A stretch of 64,000 nt of DNA from Mycobacterium sp. Aquia_213 (lineage in GTDB: Bacteria; Actinomycetota; Actinomycetes; Mycobacteriales; Mycobacteriaceae), in the NCBI RefSeq assembly GCF_026625985.1, contig NZ_CP113116.1, forward strand, positions 4,960,001 to 5,024,000, read 5' to 3'. The translations under genes and the position numbers were made by a program. Under the pieces are notes generated by a model, which made no database searches, was not told where the DNA came from, and was given only the letters and a program-made list of their open reading frames with translations. Positions 43,403-51,872 of the stretch are shown here, in pieces; position 1 is the first letter of the stretch, and the number at the start of each line of letters is the position of its first letter.

Positions 43403-44024
43403 CCCTGCCCTGCGCGCGCTGCACGTGCAGGAAACCGTCGACCGCCGCGAGCGCGCATTCCCGATAGTCGAAATCCGGCAGCGTGGACAGACGCCCCAGC
43501 ACCAGCGGACCGATCAGCAGGGCGATGGCCCGGGATCGGTCCACCTCACCCAGTTCTGCGGCCTCCGGGCTGTCGAATAAGGCGTCGAACGGCGCCGCGT
43601 ACTGCGCGGCGATGCGTTCGCGAAGCGTGGTGATCGCCGGGCTGTCGGTGGAGGTGGCGTGGTGGGGTTCGGGCAAACCGTCCAGATCGCGGCCCAGGGC
43701 CAACCAGGACATGGCCGTCATGACCGCGGGCGCTTGGGCCACCGATTCGGCTTGGGCAAGCACCAGGGCGACAAGGCGATCCCGCAGCGAGCCCTCGTCG
43801 GGCGGTGTCGGCGACGGCGGTATCAGGCTGTTGAACGCCGCGGCCAGCAAATCATTTCCACTCGGGAAGTGCCGATAGAGGGTGGCGCGCGCGACGTTGG
43901 CGGTACGGGTGACCGCTTCCACGGTCACCGCACTGGGGCCCCCGGAGTTCAGCAGCGCCGCGGCGGCTTCGAGCAAACGAGCCCGCGACCGCGCGGGCCG
44001 GGGATCCGTACTTCCCTCGGTGAT
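43368..44024 (-). CDS. TetR-family regulator with non-canonical start
   Basis: About 218 aa. The helix-turn-helix is VTVEAVTRTANVARATLYRHF. The only standard start in frame is a TTG at 43976, but the TetR-like arm PARSRARLLEAAAALL extends upstream of it. At 44024-44022 an ATC codon sits 9 nt after a good GGAGG exactly where MTEGS would begin, so either ATC is used or an ATG has mutated. It is divergent from the efflux gene, and two matching dyads lie between them, implying that it represses the transporter and itself. Confidence 0.82.
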   Translation of the reverse strand: MTEGSTDPRPARSRARLLEAAAALLNSGGPSAVTVEAVTRTANVARATLYRHFPSGNDLLAAAFNSLIPPSPTPPDEGSLRDRLVALVLAQAESVAQAPAVMTAMSWLALGRDLDGLPEPHHATSTDSPAITTLRERIAAQYAAPFDALFDSPEAAELGEVDRSRAIALLIGPLVLGRLSTLPDFDYRECALAAVDGFLHVQRAQGRASAASIESAGA

Positions 44025-44051
44025 TGTGACCCACCTCCCTGTTTGAAAACA

Positions 44052-44085
44052 AGACTATCGGTCTACCTACGAGACTATTGGTCTC
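44052..44085. promoter_or_regulatory. Duplicated TetR operator upstream of efflux gene
   Basis: Two copies of AGACTAT(C/T)GGTCT at 44052-44064 and 44072-44084, each an AGAC/GTCT inverted repeat, 20 bp apart centre to centre. They lie between the divergent TetR and transporter genes. The second copy extends to GAGAC/GTCTC. Confidence 0.72.
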
Positions 44086-44120
44086 GAAACCTCGTACGCC
44101 CCCGAAGGGAGGCGCATCTC

Positions 44121-45701
44121 ATGGTCGATGTCCTGATCCGGCCTGACCAGCGTACTGATCCAGTGAGCATTGGCGGTAGCCCTCGGGCGCGTGCCTGGAC
44201 ACTGGCGGTCGCCTGCATGGGGGTCGCGCTGGTGGTCGCGTCGATGACGGCGCTGAACACCGCGCTGGGCGACCTGGCGGTGGCCACCTCGGCGACGCAG
44301 TCGCAGCTGAACTGGATCGTCGACGGCTACACCGTGGCGCTGGCCTGCCTGCTGCTGCCGGCCGGGGCGATCGGTGATCGCTACGGCAGGCGGGGCGCCC
44401 TGCTGACCGGTTTGGTGGTGTTCGCGCTGGGCTCGGTGGCACCGGCGATCTTGCACACTCCCCTGCAGATCATGGCGGGGCGTGCGGTGGCCGGTGTGGG
44501 CGCGGCCTTCGTCATGCCCGCGACGCTGTCGCTGCTGACCGTGGCCTACCCGAAAGACGATCGGATGAAGGCCGTCGGCATCTGGGCCGGCACGGCCGGA
44601 TCCGGTGGGGTGTTCGGCTTGATCGGTTCCGGCCTGCTGCTTCGCTTTTGGGACTGGCACGCGATCTTCTGGTCACTGGGCATCGCCGGGCTGGTCATCT
44701 TCGCCCTGGCGTGCACCATCTCACCGTCGCGCGACAGCGCCGCTCCCCGCATCGATGCGCTGGGCGCGGTCCTGATCGGAGCCGCGGTCGCGATCGCGGT
44801 GGCCGCCATCCTGGAAGCCCCCAATCGGGGCTGGGAGGATCCCGTGGTGTGGGGCGGCATAGGCGGCGGGGCGATCATTGCGGCGCTGTTCGGTGTCGTC
44901 GAATTCAGGCGACAGCACCCACTTTTGGACGTGCGGCTGTTCGCCGACCCCAACTTCGCCACCGGGGTGGCAGCGATCGTCGTACTGTTCGGCGCGACGT
45001 TCGGGTTCTTCTACATCGGCATGCAGTACGTCCAGCAGATCATGGGCTATTCACCGCTGGCGACGGCAATTGCCTTCGGCCCCTTTATGATTCCGTTGGG
45101 CATCTTCTCGGCGTTGTCCTTTTGGTATGTGCCGAAGCTCGGTCTGCGACTGGTGCTGTTCATCGGCACGCTGCTGATGGCGGTCGGTTTCGCGTGCATG
45201 TACAGACTGGACCTGCACTCGAGCTACACCGAATTCGCCTGGCCGACGCTGATCCTGGCCACGGGTATCGGGATATGCACGGCACCAACGACTTCGGCGA
45301 TCATGGGCGCGGTTCCCGACGAAAAGCAGGGGGTGGCTTCCGCGGTGAACGACACCTCACGCGAGATGGGTGGGGCGTTGGGCATCGCCGTGGCGGGCTC
45401 GATCCTGGCCGGACGCTATTCCCACGAGCTCGCGCCACAATTGGCGAGCTTCCCGCCGGCGGTGCGGGGCCCGGCCACCGACTCACTCGCCAAGGCCGTC
45501 GAGGTGGCCGGCCAGCTCGGGCCGCAAGGGGCCAAACTCGCCGAGCTCAGCAAGACCGCCTTCCTGACGGCCATGCATGCGTCGACGATCGCGATGGCCG
45601 TGATCGTCGCCGCGATTTCGATCCTGATCGGGCTGTGGGCTCCCGGGCGGGACGGAAAGCAGCTGCGGGTGGTGCGGCGGATTCTCGCCGGCCGCAGGTA
45701 G
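44121..45701 (+). CDS. MFS drug-efflux transporter, DHA2/EmrB-QacA type (14 TM)
   Basis: 526-aa proton-coupled multidrug exporter. Helix 1 is WTLAVACMGVALVVASMTALN with the DHA2 motif NTALGDLAVA. Motif A is GAIGDRYGRRGALL. Motif C-like GTAGSGGVFGLIGSGLL follows. The ATG at 44121 is chosen because GGGAGG lies 10 nt before it; the open frame upstream is antisense to the TetR gene. About 14 hydrophobic helices can be counted. It is controlled by the adjacent TetR (inference from operators). Confidence 0.92.
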   Translation: MVDVLIRPDQRTDPVSIGGSPRARAWTLAVACMGVALVVASMTALNTALGDLAVATSATQSQLNWIVDGYTVALACLLLPAGAIGDRYGRRGALLTGLVVFALGSVAPAILHTPLQIMAGRAVAGVGAAFVMPATLSLLTVAYPKDDRMKAVGIWAGTAGSGGVFGLIGSGLLLRFWDWHAIFWSLGIAGLVIFALACTISPSRDSAAPRIDALGAVLIGAAVAIAVAAILEAPNRGWEDPVVWGGIGGGAIIAALFGVVEFRRQHPLLDVRLFADPNFATGVAAIVVLFGATFGFFYIGMQYVQQIMGYSPLATAIAFGPFMIPLGIFSALSFWYVPKLGLRLVLFIGTLLMAVGFACMYRLDLHSSYTEFAWPTLILATGIGICTAPTTSAIMGAVPDEKQGVASAVNDTSREMGGALGIAVAGSILAGRYSHELAPQLASFPPAVRGPATDSLAKAVEVAGQLGPQGAKLAELSKTAFLTAMHASTIAMAVIVAAISILIGLWAPGRDGKQLRVVRRILAGRR

Positions 45702-45861
45702 CAGCGGCCTGAATTCGAAACATGCCGTGGCATAACGGCATCCAACGGCACCCGACCCCAGAGGCTGTCGCGGTGTCCCCCGATTGAGTGACACCGTGTC
45801 GTCCGGCAACAGGACCGATCGGAGGAGTGCCGCACCGAGAAATGTGACTAGCTTCACACCT

Positions 45862-46821
45862 ATGAGCGCACCCGGAATCATCCTTCCCAGCTACGAGATG
45901 CCCATGGACCGGCCGGTGATCATCACCGTGGCGCCGACCGGTCACCTGACCCTGCGAGAGCACGGAGTGCCCGTCCCCTACACACCGGAGGAGATCGCCG
46001 AGGAGGCCGAGCGTTCGTTTTGCGCGGGTGCCGCGGTCTTGCATCTGCACGTCCGGGAGGACGACGGATCCGAATGCCTGCGGGCCGCGCGCTACATCGA
46101 GACGATCGAGGCGGTCAAGGCGCGCGTCCCCGAGATGCTCATCGAGGTCTCCACCCGGGGCACGGCAATCAACGGCGGGGTCGACAAGGGCGCCAGCATC
46201 CCGCTGACGCCCGCCCTCTGGGGCGGCCGGGCCGAACTCAAACCGGAGATGTGCGCCGTGAATCCGTGCTCGTTCAATTACCCGGGGCATGCCTTCATCA
46301 ACGATCCGAATGCGGTGAACGAGCAGTGCACCCGCATCTACGACGCCGGCTTGGTTCCCGAATTGGACGTCTTCGACCTAGGGCATCTTCAGCACGTGAT
46401 CAGGATGGTCAACGCCGGCGTGCTGCGCCTGCCCCTGTCCGTGCTGATCGTCGTCGGCAGCAGTGGTGGCATGGCGGCCGATCCGGCCACCATCGTCCAC
46501 GTCGCCAACCAGATCCCCGCCGGTTTGAACTGGACGATTCTCGGCGCCGGGCGGTTCAACTTTCACGCCGCCACGCTCGCCATGAGCCTCGGTGGCCACG
46601 TCCGCACCGGAATGGAGGACACGACGTATCTGGCGCCGGGGCGTAAGGCGCGATCGAACGCCGAACTGGTCGAGAAGGTGGCGCGCATCGCCCGCGAATA
46701 CGGCCGGCCCATCGCCACCCCGTCGCAGGCGCGCGATCTGATCCTGCCGGCTGACAATCACCGCACTCACCCCGCTATCCGCGGTGTTCGGGCCGCCACC
46801 GAATTTCAACTCGTCTCATAG
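45862..46821 (+). CDS. BKACE (beta-keto acid cleavage enzyme, DUF849) family protein
   Basis: 319-aa zinc enzyme of the family typified by 3-keto-5-aminohexanoate cleavage enzyme, which condenses a beta-keto acid with acetyl-CoA to give acetoacetate and a new CoA ester. The zinc-binding HLH is in AVLHLHVRED. Other markers are VIITVAPTG, ELDVFDLGHL and GAGRFNFHAATLAM. The start is uncertain: ATG at 45862 begins MSAPG, and GTG at 45844 is in frame. There are no CoA-transferase or kdd-type lysine-fermentation genes nearby, so the substrate differs from the archetype. Confidence 0.85.
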   Translation: MSAPGIILPSYEMPMDRPVIITVAPTGHLTLREHGVPVPYTPEEIAEEAERSFCAGAAVLHLHVREDDGSECLRAARYIETIEAVKARVPEMLIEVSTRGTAINGGVDKGASIPLTPALWGGRAELKPEMCAVNPCSFNYPGHAFINDPNAVNEQCTRIYDAGLVPELDVFDLGHLQHVIRMVNAGVLRLPLSVLIVVGSSGGMAADPATIVHVANQIPAGLNWTILGAGRFNFHAATLAMSLGGHVRTGMEDTTYLAPGRKARSNAELVEKVARIAREYGRPIATPSQARDLILPADNHRTHPAIRGVRAATEFQLVS

Positions 46822-46843
46822 CGAACTTCTGCTGAAAGCCCAC

Positions 46844-48277
46844 TCAGGCAACGAATTCCGCCGCGCGGTGCCCGAGCATCACGATGGTCGCGTGCGGCCC
46901 ACGGCTGGTGATGGCGGGCAGGATGGAGCCGTCGATCACCCAGAGGTTGTCCATCCCGCGCACGCGGCACCGAGGGTCGACGACCGCGTGCGGGTCACCG
47001 TCGGAACCCATCGGGGCGCTGGCGCACAGGTGCTGCGACGTCGCCCATGCCGGCGGCCCGACATATGTTGCCGCACTGGCGAGTTCACGTGCGAGCTCGC
47101 TGCCGCGGCGCAACGCGGCGACATCCTCGGGCTCGCTGTCGTAGCGGTGCTCGATTTGCGGGGGCACCGCCGGATCCGCCGACACCAGCCAGACGCGTCC
47201 GCGGGCCCGCGGCTGCATCAGCGCGACCCCGAGATGCGGCCAGTCGGGATGCCCCGCGGTGCCGTCACCGGTCATCGCGACGAACCCGCCGGTGTACGGT
47301 CTGATCTCGATGTCGTCGGCGGCGTTGAGCACCACCTCCAGCACGGGCCGGCCGGTGGCCACCGCCCAGTCGGTGGGCAGCACCCATTCGGGGTGATCGC
47401 TGCAGGACATCCCCACCGGAAGTGGTGCCACCACCGGCACACCAACTGCCCGCAACATTGCCTCATCGCCGATTCCGGACACCATCAGCAGATGTGCTGA
47501 TTGAATAGCGCCGGCGCACAAGACGATTCGGTCGGCGGTCAGCGTCGTCGGGCCTTGCGGGCCCGCCGCGTCGACGCCCGCGGCGGCGGTGCCGTCAAAC
47601 CGCAATCGCACGGCCCGCGTCTGCGACAGCAGGGTCAGGTTGGATCGCCCCAGCGCCGGCAGCAGATATCCGGCGCCCGACCCGATGCGCACGCCGTCGA
47701 CGATGTTGAGCGGCACCGCACCGATACCCGGGACCAACTGGGGCCCACAATCATTGAGGTCGGCGATCCAGGAAAACCCGGCAGCCTGCGCCGCTGCGAT
47801 GAAACGTTCAGTGGCACCAGTCATTTCGTGCGTCCGGCGCACCAGAATCGGTCCGCTGTCGCCGTGCGCGGGACCGGTGAAATCCAGGTCGGTCTCGATG
47901 GCCCGGAAATGGTCGACAACGTCGGACCACGCCCAGCCCGGTATCGCGGCCCGATCGAAATCGCGTGGCAAGCCGCGACAGAAATATCCGCCATTGACCG
48001 CCCCCGAACCGCCGACCGTCGCCCCCCGCACGATCGGCAGCTCGCGTACGGGGTGATCGGTGATTCGACTCGCATAGCGCTGCACCAGCGGGCTGCCCGC
48101 CCCGATCGGCAGCTGCAGCCCGTTGGTGGTTCGGGCCAGCAGCGCCGGGTCGGCCAGCGCGGGCCCGGCCTCGAGGACGGTCACGGTGCGGCCGGGATCG
48201 GCGGAAAGACGTTCGGCAACAACCGATCCAGCACTTCCGGCGCCGACGATCAGCACATCGCTGTGCGTGGTGGTCAA
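46844..48277 (-). CDS. mftG: Mycofactocin-associated GMC-family dehydrogenase MftG
   Basis: 477-aa FAD-dependent GMC oxidoreductase, Rv0697 type. The Rossmann motif is VLIVGAGSAGSVVAERLS, the GMC signature GATVGGSGAVNGGYF, and the catalytic His is in SRGPHATIVM near the C-terminus. MftG is reported to pass electrons from reduced mycofactocin toward respiration. TTG at 48277 is chosen as the start, 8 nt after the mftF stop; a GTG at 48256 is possible. It is the last gene of the mft run on this strand. Confidence 0.9.
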   Translation of the reverse strand: MTTTHSDVLIVGAGSAGSVVAERLSADPGRTVTVLEAGPALADPALLARTTNGLQLPIGAGSPLVQRYASRITDHPVRELPIVRGATVGGSGAVNGGYFCRGLPRDFDRAAIPGWAWSDVVDHFRAIETDLDFTGPAHGDSGPILVRRTHEMTGATERFIAAAQAAGFSWIADLNDCGPQLVPGIGAVPLNIVDGVRIGSGAGYLLPALGRSNLTLLSQTRAVRLRFDGTAAAGVDAAGPQGPTTLTADRIVLCAGAIQSAHLLMVSGIGDEAMLRAVGVPVVAPLPVGMSCSDHPEWVLPTDWAVATGRPVLEVVLNAADDIEIRPYTGGFVAMTGDGTAGHPDWPHLGVALMQPRARGRVWLVSADPAVPPQIEHRYDSEPEDVAALRRGSELARELASAATYVGPPAWATSQHLCASAPMGSDGDPHAVVDPRCRVRGMDNLWVIDGSILPAITSRGPHATIVMLGHRAAEFVA

Positions 48278-48285
48278 GGCGGCGG

Positions 48286-49698
48286 CTAGGTCCGGATCTG
48301 CGGTTTGAGCGCTCGCAGGTTGCGTTCGCGGACCACGCCCCACCACAGCCCGAGGCCGTAAGCCAGGTCGTCGACCCGCTTGAGCAACAGATAGGTCAGC
48401 AGTCCGATCGGCTCGGCCTCGTCGCCGGTGGCGTCCCGGCGGCGCAGCCAGTCGACGACTCCGTCCATCACGGCGGCGACCACCACGACGTGTCGGCAAT
48501 GGCGCGACATGACGGCCGCGAGCAATGCCACGGGCCAGTAGTGCCGACAGATGGCCGAGGCCAGCTGCAGCGCCGCCGACCACAGACCGCGCGCCGCGAT
48601 CACCACGACGTCGGTCAGCGAGGTCTCGGCGCTGCGCATGGCTTTGGCGATGCGCCGGCCGGTCACGATCGCGATCACGATCGAGGCCACTTGGGACAGG
48701 CTGGTGCCGAGGGCCATCAGTATCCACGCCATCAGCGCCCACCCGGAGATCACCACCGGGGCGGTCTTGTCGGGGTGACGCACCGACAGCGGGGCCGCGG
48801 AACCGCCATAGAATGCCTTGCGCGCGAGCCAATCCCGCAATTGCGTGCGGTGATCGTGCGCGACCAGCGCGATCGGCTCGTAGCGCAGCCGGGCGCCCGC
48901 CTCGATCAGCCGCCAGCACAGGTCGACGTCCTCGCCGGACTGCATGGTCTCGTCGAACCCGCCGACCTCGCTGATGGCCGAGCGGCGGCAGATGATCGCC
49001 GCGCTGGGCACGTAGGACACCGTGCTGTGCGGCAACACCGGCGCTTCACGCTGCCCGAGGTCCAGTGAGGAGTGCACCGCCTCGTACCGGGCCACCACGT
49101 TCTCGCTGTGCGCCAGGCCCACGATGCGCGGCGCCACCAGCGCCACGGTCGGGTCGCAGAAGTGACCGAGGAGAGCTTCCAGCCAGCCTCGGCGCGGCGT
49201 GACGTCGGAGTCCATGAACGCGACGAAGTCGGTGGTGCACGCGGCCAGGCCGGTGTTGCGCGCTGCCGCCGGACCCTTGCTTCGCGGGTGGTGCAACACC
49301 TCGATATCGCAGTGGGTACCGGCGAAGTCTTCCTGCCCGATCGGCGACAACGAACCGTCGTCCACGACGATCACGCGCAGACCGCGCAGCGAATTCAACA
49401 GGTGCCTAACACCAGAAACGTTGTCCCGCACCGGGATTACCACGGTGACGTCGCGGTGCGACGGGCCGCCGGCCGGGCGCGGATGGGCAACGGTGGCGTC
49501 CAGCAGGGTGCGGGCCAGCTGGGCGCTGAGGTCGTCGCGGACCTTCAGCCGGCCATCCGAGAGCATGCCCTGGGCGGCGGGAGCCAGCTTGAGTAGCCGG
49601 GTCGGTGAGCCGCCCAGCAAGGCCGAGCCGTCGCCGAGCACCCGCACGCGGCGATCGACCTGAACGGCGAACCCGTCCGGCAGTCGAGGTTGACTCAT
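48286..49698 (-). CDS. mftF: Mycofactocin glycosyltransferase MftF
   Basis: 470-aa family 2 glycosyltransferase that adds beta-1,4-linked glucoses to premycofactocin. The GT2 nucleotide-binding segment is VTVVIPVRDN, the DxD-type motif is FVAFMDSDVTPRRGW, and GGFDETMQSGEDVDLCWRL is the catalytic ED box. Membrane-associated hydrophobic stretches follow after residue 310 (VVISGWALMAWILMALG). The N-terminal 60 residues form a mycofactocin-specific domain. The ATG at 49698 overlaps the mftE stop (ATGA). Confidence 0.93.
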   Translation of the reverse strand: MSQPRLPDGFAVQVDRRVRVLGDGSALLGGSPTRLLKLAPAAQGMLSDGRLKVRDDLSAQLARTLLDATVAHPRPAGGPSHRDVTVVIPVRDNVSGVRHLLNSLRGLRVIVVDDGSLSPIGQEDFAGTHCDIEVLHHPRSKGPAAARNTGLAACTTDFVAFMDSDVTPRRGWLEALLGHFCDPTVALVAPRIVGLAHSENVVARYEAVHSSLDLGQREAPVLPHSTVSYVPSAAIICRRSAISEVGGFDETMQSGEDVDLCWRLIEAGARLRYEPIALVAHDHRTQLRDWLARKAFYGGSAAPLSVRHPDKTAPVVISGWALMAWILMALGTSLSQVASIVIAIVTGRRIAKAMRSAETSLTDVVVIAARGLWSAALQLASAICRHYWPVALLAAVMSRHCRHVVVVAAVMDGVVDWLRRRDATGDEAEPIGLLTYLLLKRVDDLAYGLGLWWGVVRERNLRALKPQIRT

Positions 49699-50426
49699 GT
49701 CAACATTCCGTCGGGGCCGGGCGACCAACGCACGATGCGGCGCACACAACCGTCGACCATCTCCGAAAAGATGCGCTTGCCCTCCGCCGCGGTGGCGGTG
49801 GTCGGGTCCCCCAGCACCCCGACCGGGCTGACCGCCGCGACACCGCCGGCGCGCATCGTGGGGAGCAACTCGGGCAGCGGCGCCCGGTTCCCGGCCAGCC
49901 ACCGGTCGGTCAGCACATCCGACGGCGAGATATGCAGCAACACCGATGTTTCGGTATGGCCGGCATGGGCGTCGGCGCCGGCGATCGCGCAGGGGGACCA
50001 GGCGACGTCGCGACCTTCGGTGCGAAGTGTGGTCACCGCGCGGTGCAACGCCTCCGCGTTACCGCCGTGGCCGTTGACGAAGACCAGGCGCTGCGCCCAG
50101 CAGGCGGCCGACCTGCCGTACTCGACCAGCAGCATCGTCAGGGCGTCGGTGCCGATGGAGATCGTTCCGGCGAAACTCTGGTGCTCGCCGCTGGCGCCGT
50201 AGGCGATGGCCGGCGCCACCAACCACGCCTGCTCGAGGCTCGCCGTGGCCCCCCTGGCGACCGCCATCGCTATCCGGGTGTCGGTGTCCAGCGGCAGGTG
50301 CGGACCATGTTGCTCGGTGGATCCCAGCGGGATCATTATCGACGGCGAGGTGCTTAATAGCTCGTTCGACGTCGCAGCTCCTAATTCGCCGAGTACGGGC
50401 ACTCGGTGATGGTAGGCCGAATTCAC
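49695..50426 (-). CDS. mftE: Mycofactocin peptidase MftE (creatininase family)
   Basis: 243-aa metallopeptidase that releases the Val-Tyr-derived AHDP core from the MftC-modified MftA. Creatininase-family metal ligands are in LGSTEQHGPHLPLDTD (Glu, His, Asp) and FVNGHGGNAEAL. The start is GTG at 50426 with a poor ribosome-binding site. Unlike the other mft junctions, it is separated from mftD by a 253-nt gap. Confidence 0.93.
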   Translation of the reverse strand: MNSAYHHRVPVLGELGAATSNELLSTSPSIMIPLGSTEQHGPHLPLDTDTRIAMAVARGATASLEQAWLVAPAIAYGASGEHQSFAGTISIGTDALTMLLVEYGRSAACWAQRLVFVNGHGGNAEALHRAVTTLRTEGRDVAWSPCAIAGADAHAGHTETSVLLHISPSDVLTDRWLAGNRAPLPELLPTMRAGGVAAVSPVGVLGDPTTATAAEGKRIFSEMVDGCVRRIVRWSPGPDGMLT

Positions 50427-50607
50427 CTGGCGTGCACCAATTGTTGAGCGGTCAAAGTTATTTTTTTTCTGGGCTGTTCATCGAAGCGCCGAAATTCGGC
50501 TCGTCCGTCACGGTTGCCACGCGCGTATCACAATTTTCGCACATGTTCATTTTCGCTGGCAATCGCAGATCCGTGCGATTTCGGCGGCAGTGCGCCGAGG
50601 TCCCGCC

Positions 50608-50643
50608 CGGGACCCGGTCCCGAAATTGGGCAAAGCCGCCCAA
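50608..50643 (-). promoter_or_regulatory. Paired hairpins between mftD and mftE
   Basis: Two adjacent dyads in the 253-nt mftD-mftE gap: CGGGACC/GGTCCCG around one base (50608-50622) and TTGGGC/GCCCAA with a 6-nt loop (50626-50643). They begin about 37 nt after the mftD stop. Neither is followed by a U-tract on the minus strand, so attenuation or RNA processing is as likely as termination. Confidence 0.4.
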
Positions 50644-50679
50644 CGTGCCCAGAATTCACCCGGGCACCGCCGGGATCGA

Positions 50680-51870
50680 CTAAGCCCGTCCGCCCCCAGG
50701 CACGCCCAGTGCCCGGGTGAAGCCGTCCGGCACCAGGATGTCGTCCGGGCGCAAGTCATGGACCGAGGCGTGCCCCAGCCCCATGAGCGCCGAGTCGATA
50801 CCCCCGCGCAGGACGTCGAGCACGTTCTCGACGCCGGCCTGACCATTCGCGGCGAGACCCCACAGATAGGCACGGCCGATCATCACCGCCCGCGCTCCCA
50901 ACGCCACGGCCTTCACCACGTCACTCCCGCGCCGGATGCCGCCGTCCAGCAACACCTCGACCTGGTCGCCGACCGCCGCCACCACCGGGGGTAGCGCGCG
51001 GATCGACGCGGGCGTCCCGTCCAGGTTGTTGCCGCCGTGGTTCGACACCGAAATCGCCGAAACACCGGCATCCACAGCTCTTTTCGCATCGTCGACGCGC
51101 ATGATGCCCTTGAGCATGAATGGCCCGCCCCACAGTTCGCGCAGCCAGGCGATGTCTTCCCAGGTCGGCGGGGGCGTGCCCATCCACTCTCCGTAGGCCT
51201 GGAAGAAAGGCGGACCGGCCTCGCCGCGCGCCGCCTGGTTCGGCACCGACAACGCCGGTGGACGCATGGTCTTCGCCCACTTCAGGAACCACCGGGGCTT
51301 GAAGGCCGCCTCCGGGGACAGCCGCAGGATGGTCCGCAGGTTCATCTCTTCGGGGATCTTGGGGCTGCCCCAGTCACGCCCGTGCGAGAAGGACCAGTCG
51401 GTGGTGACGATCAAACCGACCGCACCGGCCGCGCGCGCCCGCTCGACCCGCTCGGCGATCGCGTCGCGCCCGCCCAGCCAGTACACCTGGAAGAACAGCT
51501 TGGAGTTTGCGGCGATCACTTCCTCGATCGGCTTGCTGGCGAACGACGACAGACCCATCGCCGTTCCCCGTGCCGCAGCGGCCCGGGCGACGGCGACCTC
51601 ACCGTCCGGGTCGACCGCCTGAACGCCGGTCGGTGAAATCACCACCGGCATGGAAATATCTTGTCCCATAACGGTTGTCGATAAGTCGCGCTTTTCCTGC
51701 ACGCCTACGACGTGTGGTGCAAAACCGAGTTCACCGAAAGCTTCGACGTTGTCGGCGACCGTAATTCCTTTTTCGCTGGCCGCAACCAGCGCTGCATAAA
51801 CGGATTTCGGAAGCCGGCGCTTTGCGCGCTGCTGAGCGATGGCAACGGTTTCAAACCACTCGTCGGCCAC
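50680..51870 (-). CDS. mftD: Mycofactocin maturation dehydrogenase MftD (FMN-dependent)
   Basis: 396-aa FMN alpha-hydroxyacid-dehydrogenase-fold enzyme, Rv0694 (lldD1) type. It oxidatively deaminates AHDP to premycofactocin. FMN-site segments are MPVVISPTGVQAV, the catalytic-His region SVSNHGGNNLDG, VLLDGGIRRGSDVVKA and MIGRAYLWGL. The GTG start at 51870 lies 2 nt behind the mftC stop. Confidence 0.94.
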   Translation of the reverse strand: MADEWFETVAIAQQRAKRRLPKSVYAALVAASEKGITVADNVEAFGELGFAPHVVGVQEKRDLSTTVMGQDISMPVVISPTGVQAVDPDGEVAVARAAAARGTAMGLSSFASKPIEEVIAANSKLFFQVYWLGGRDAIAERVERARAAGAVGLIVTTDWSFSHGRDWGSPKIPEEMNLRTILRLSPEAAFKPRWFLKWAKTMRPPALSVPNQAARGEAGPPFFQAYGEWMGTPPPTWEDIAWLRELWGGPFMLKGIMRVDDAKRAVDAGVSAISVSNHGGNNLDGTPASIRALPPVVAAVGDQVEVLLDGGIRRGSDVVKAVALGARAVMIGRAYLWGLAANGQAGVENVLDVLRGGIDSALMGLGHASVHDLRPDDILVPDGFTRALGVPGGGRA

Positions 51871-51872
51871 GA

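Noticed and set aside
43852..44052. Minus-strand GTG-initiated frame overlapping the TetR 5' end
   Set aside because: It reads an Arg-rich shadow out of frame with the helix-turn-helix. The TetR arm PARSRARLLEAAAALL is in the other frame.
50458..50470. Run of eight T residues as a plus-strand terminator
   Set aside because: No plus-strand gene ends before it, and the hairpins lie about 140 bp further on. On the minus strand the run is A, so it cannot serve the mft operon.
50458..50550. Mini-ORF in the mftD-mftE gap as a second mycofactocin precursor
   Set aside because: It lacks the invariant IDGMCGVY end of MftA and the acidic leader, and has no clear ribosome-binding site. It was kept only as a question, not as a gene.
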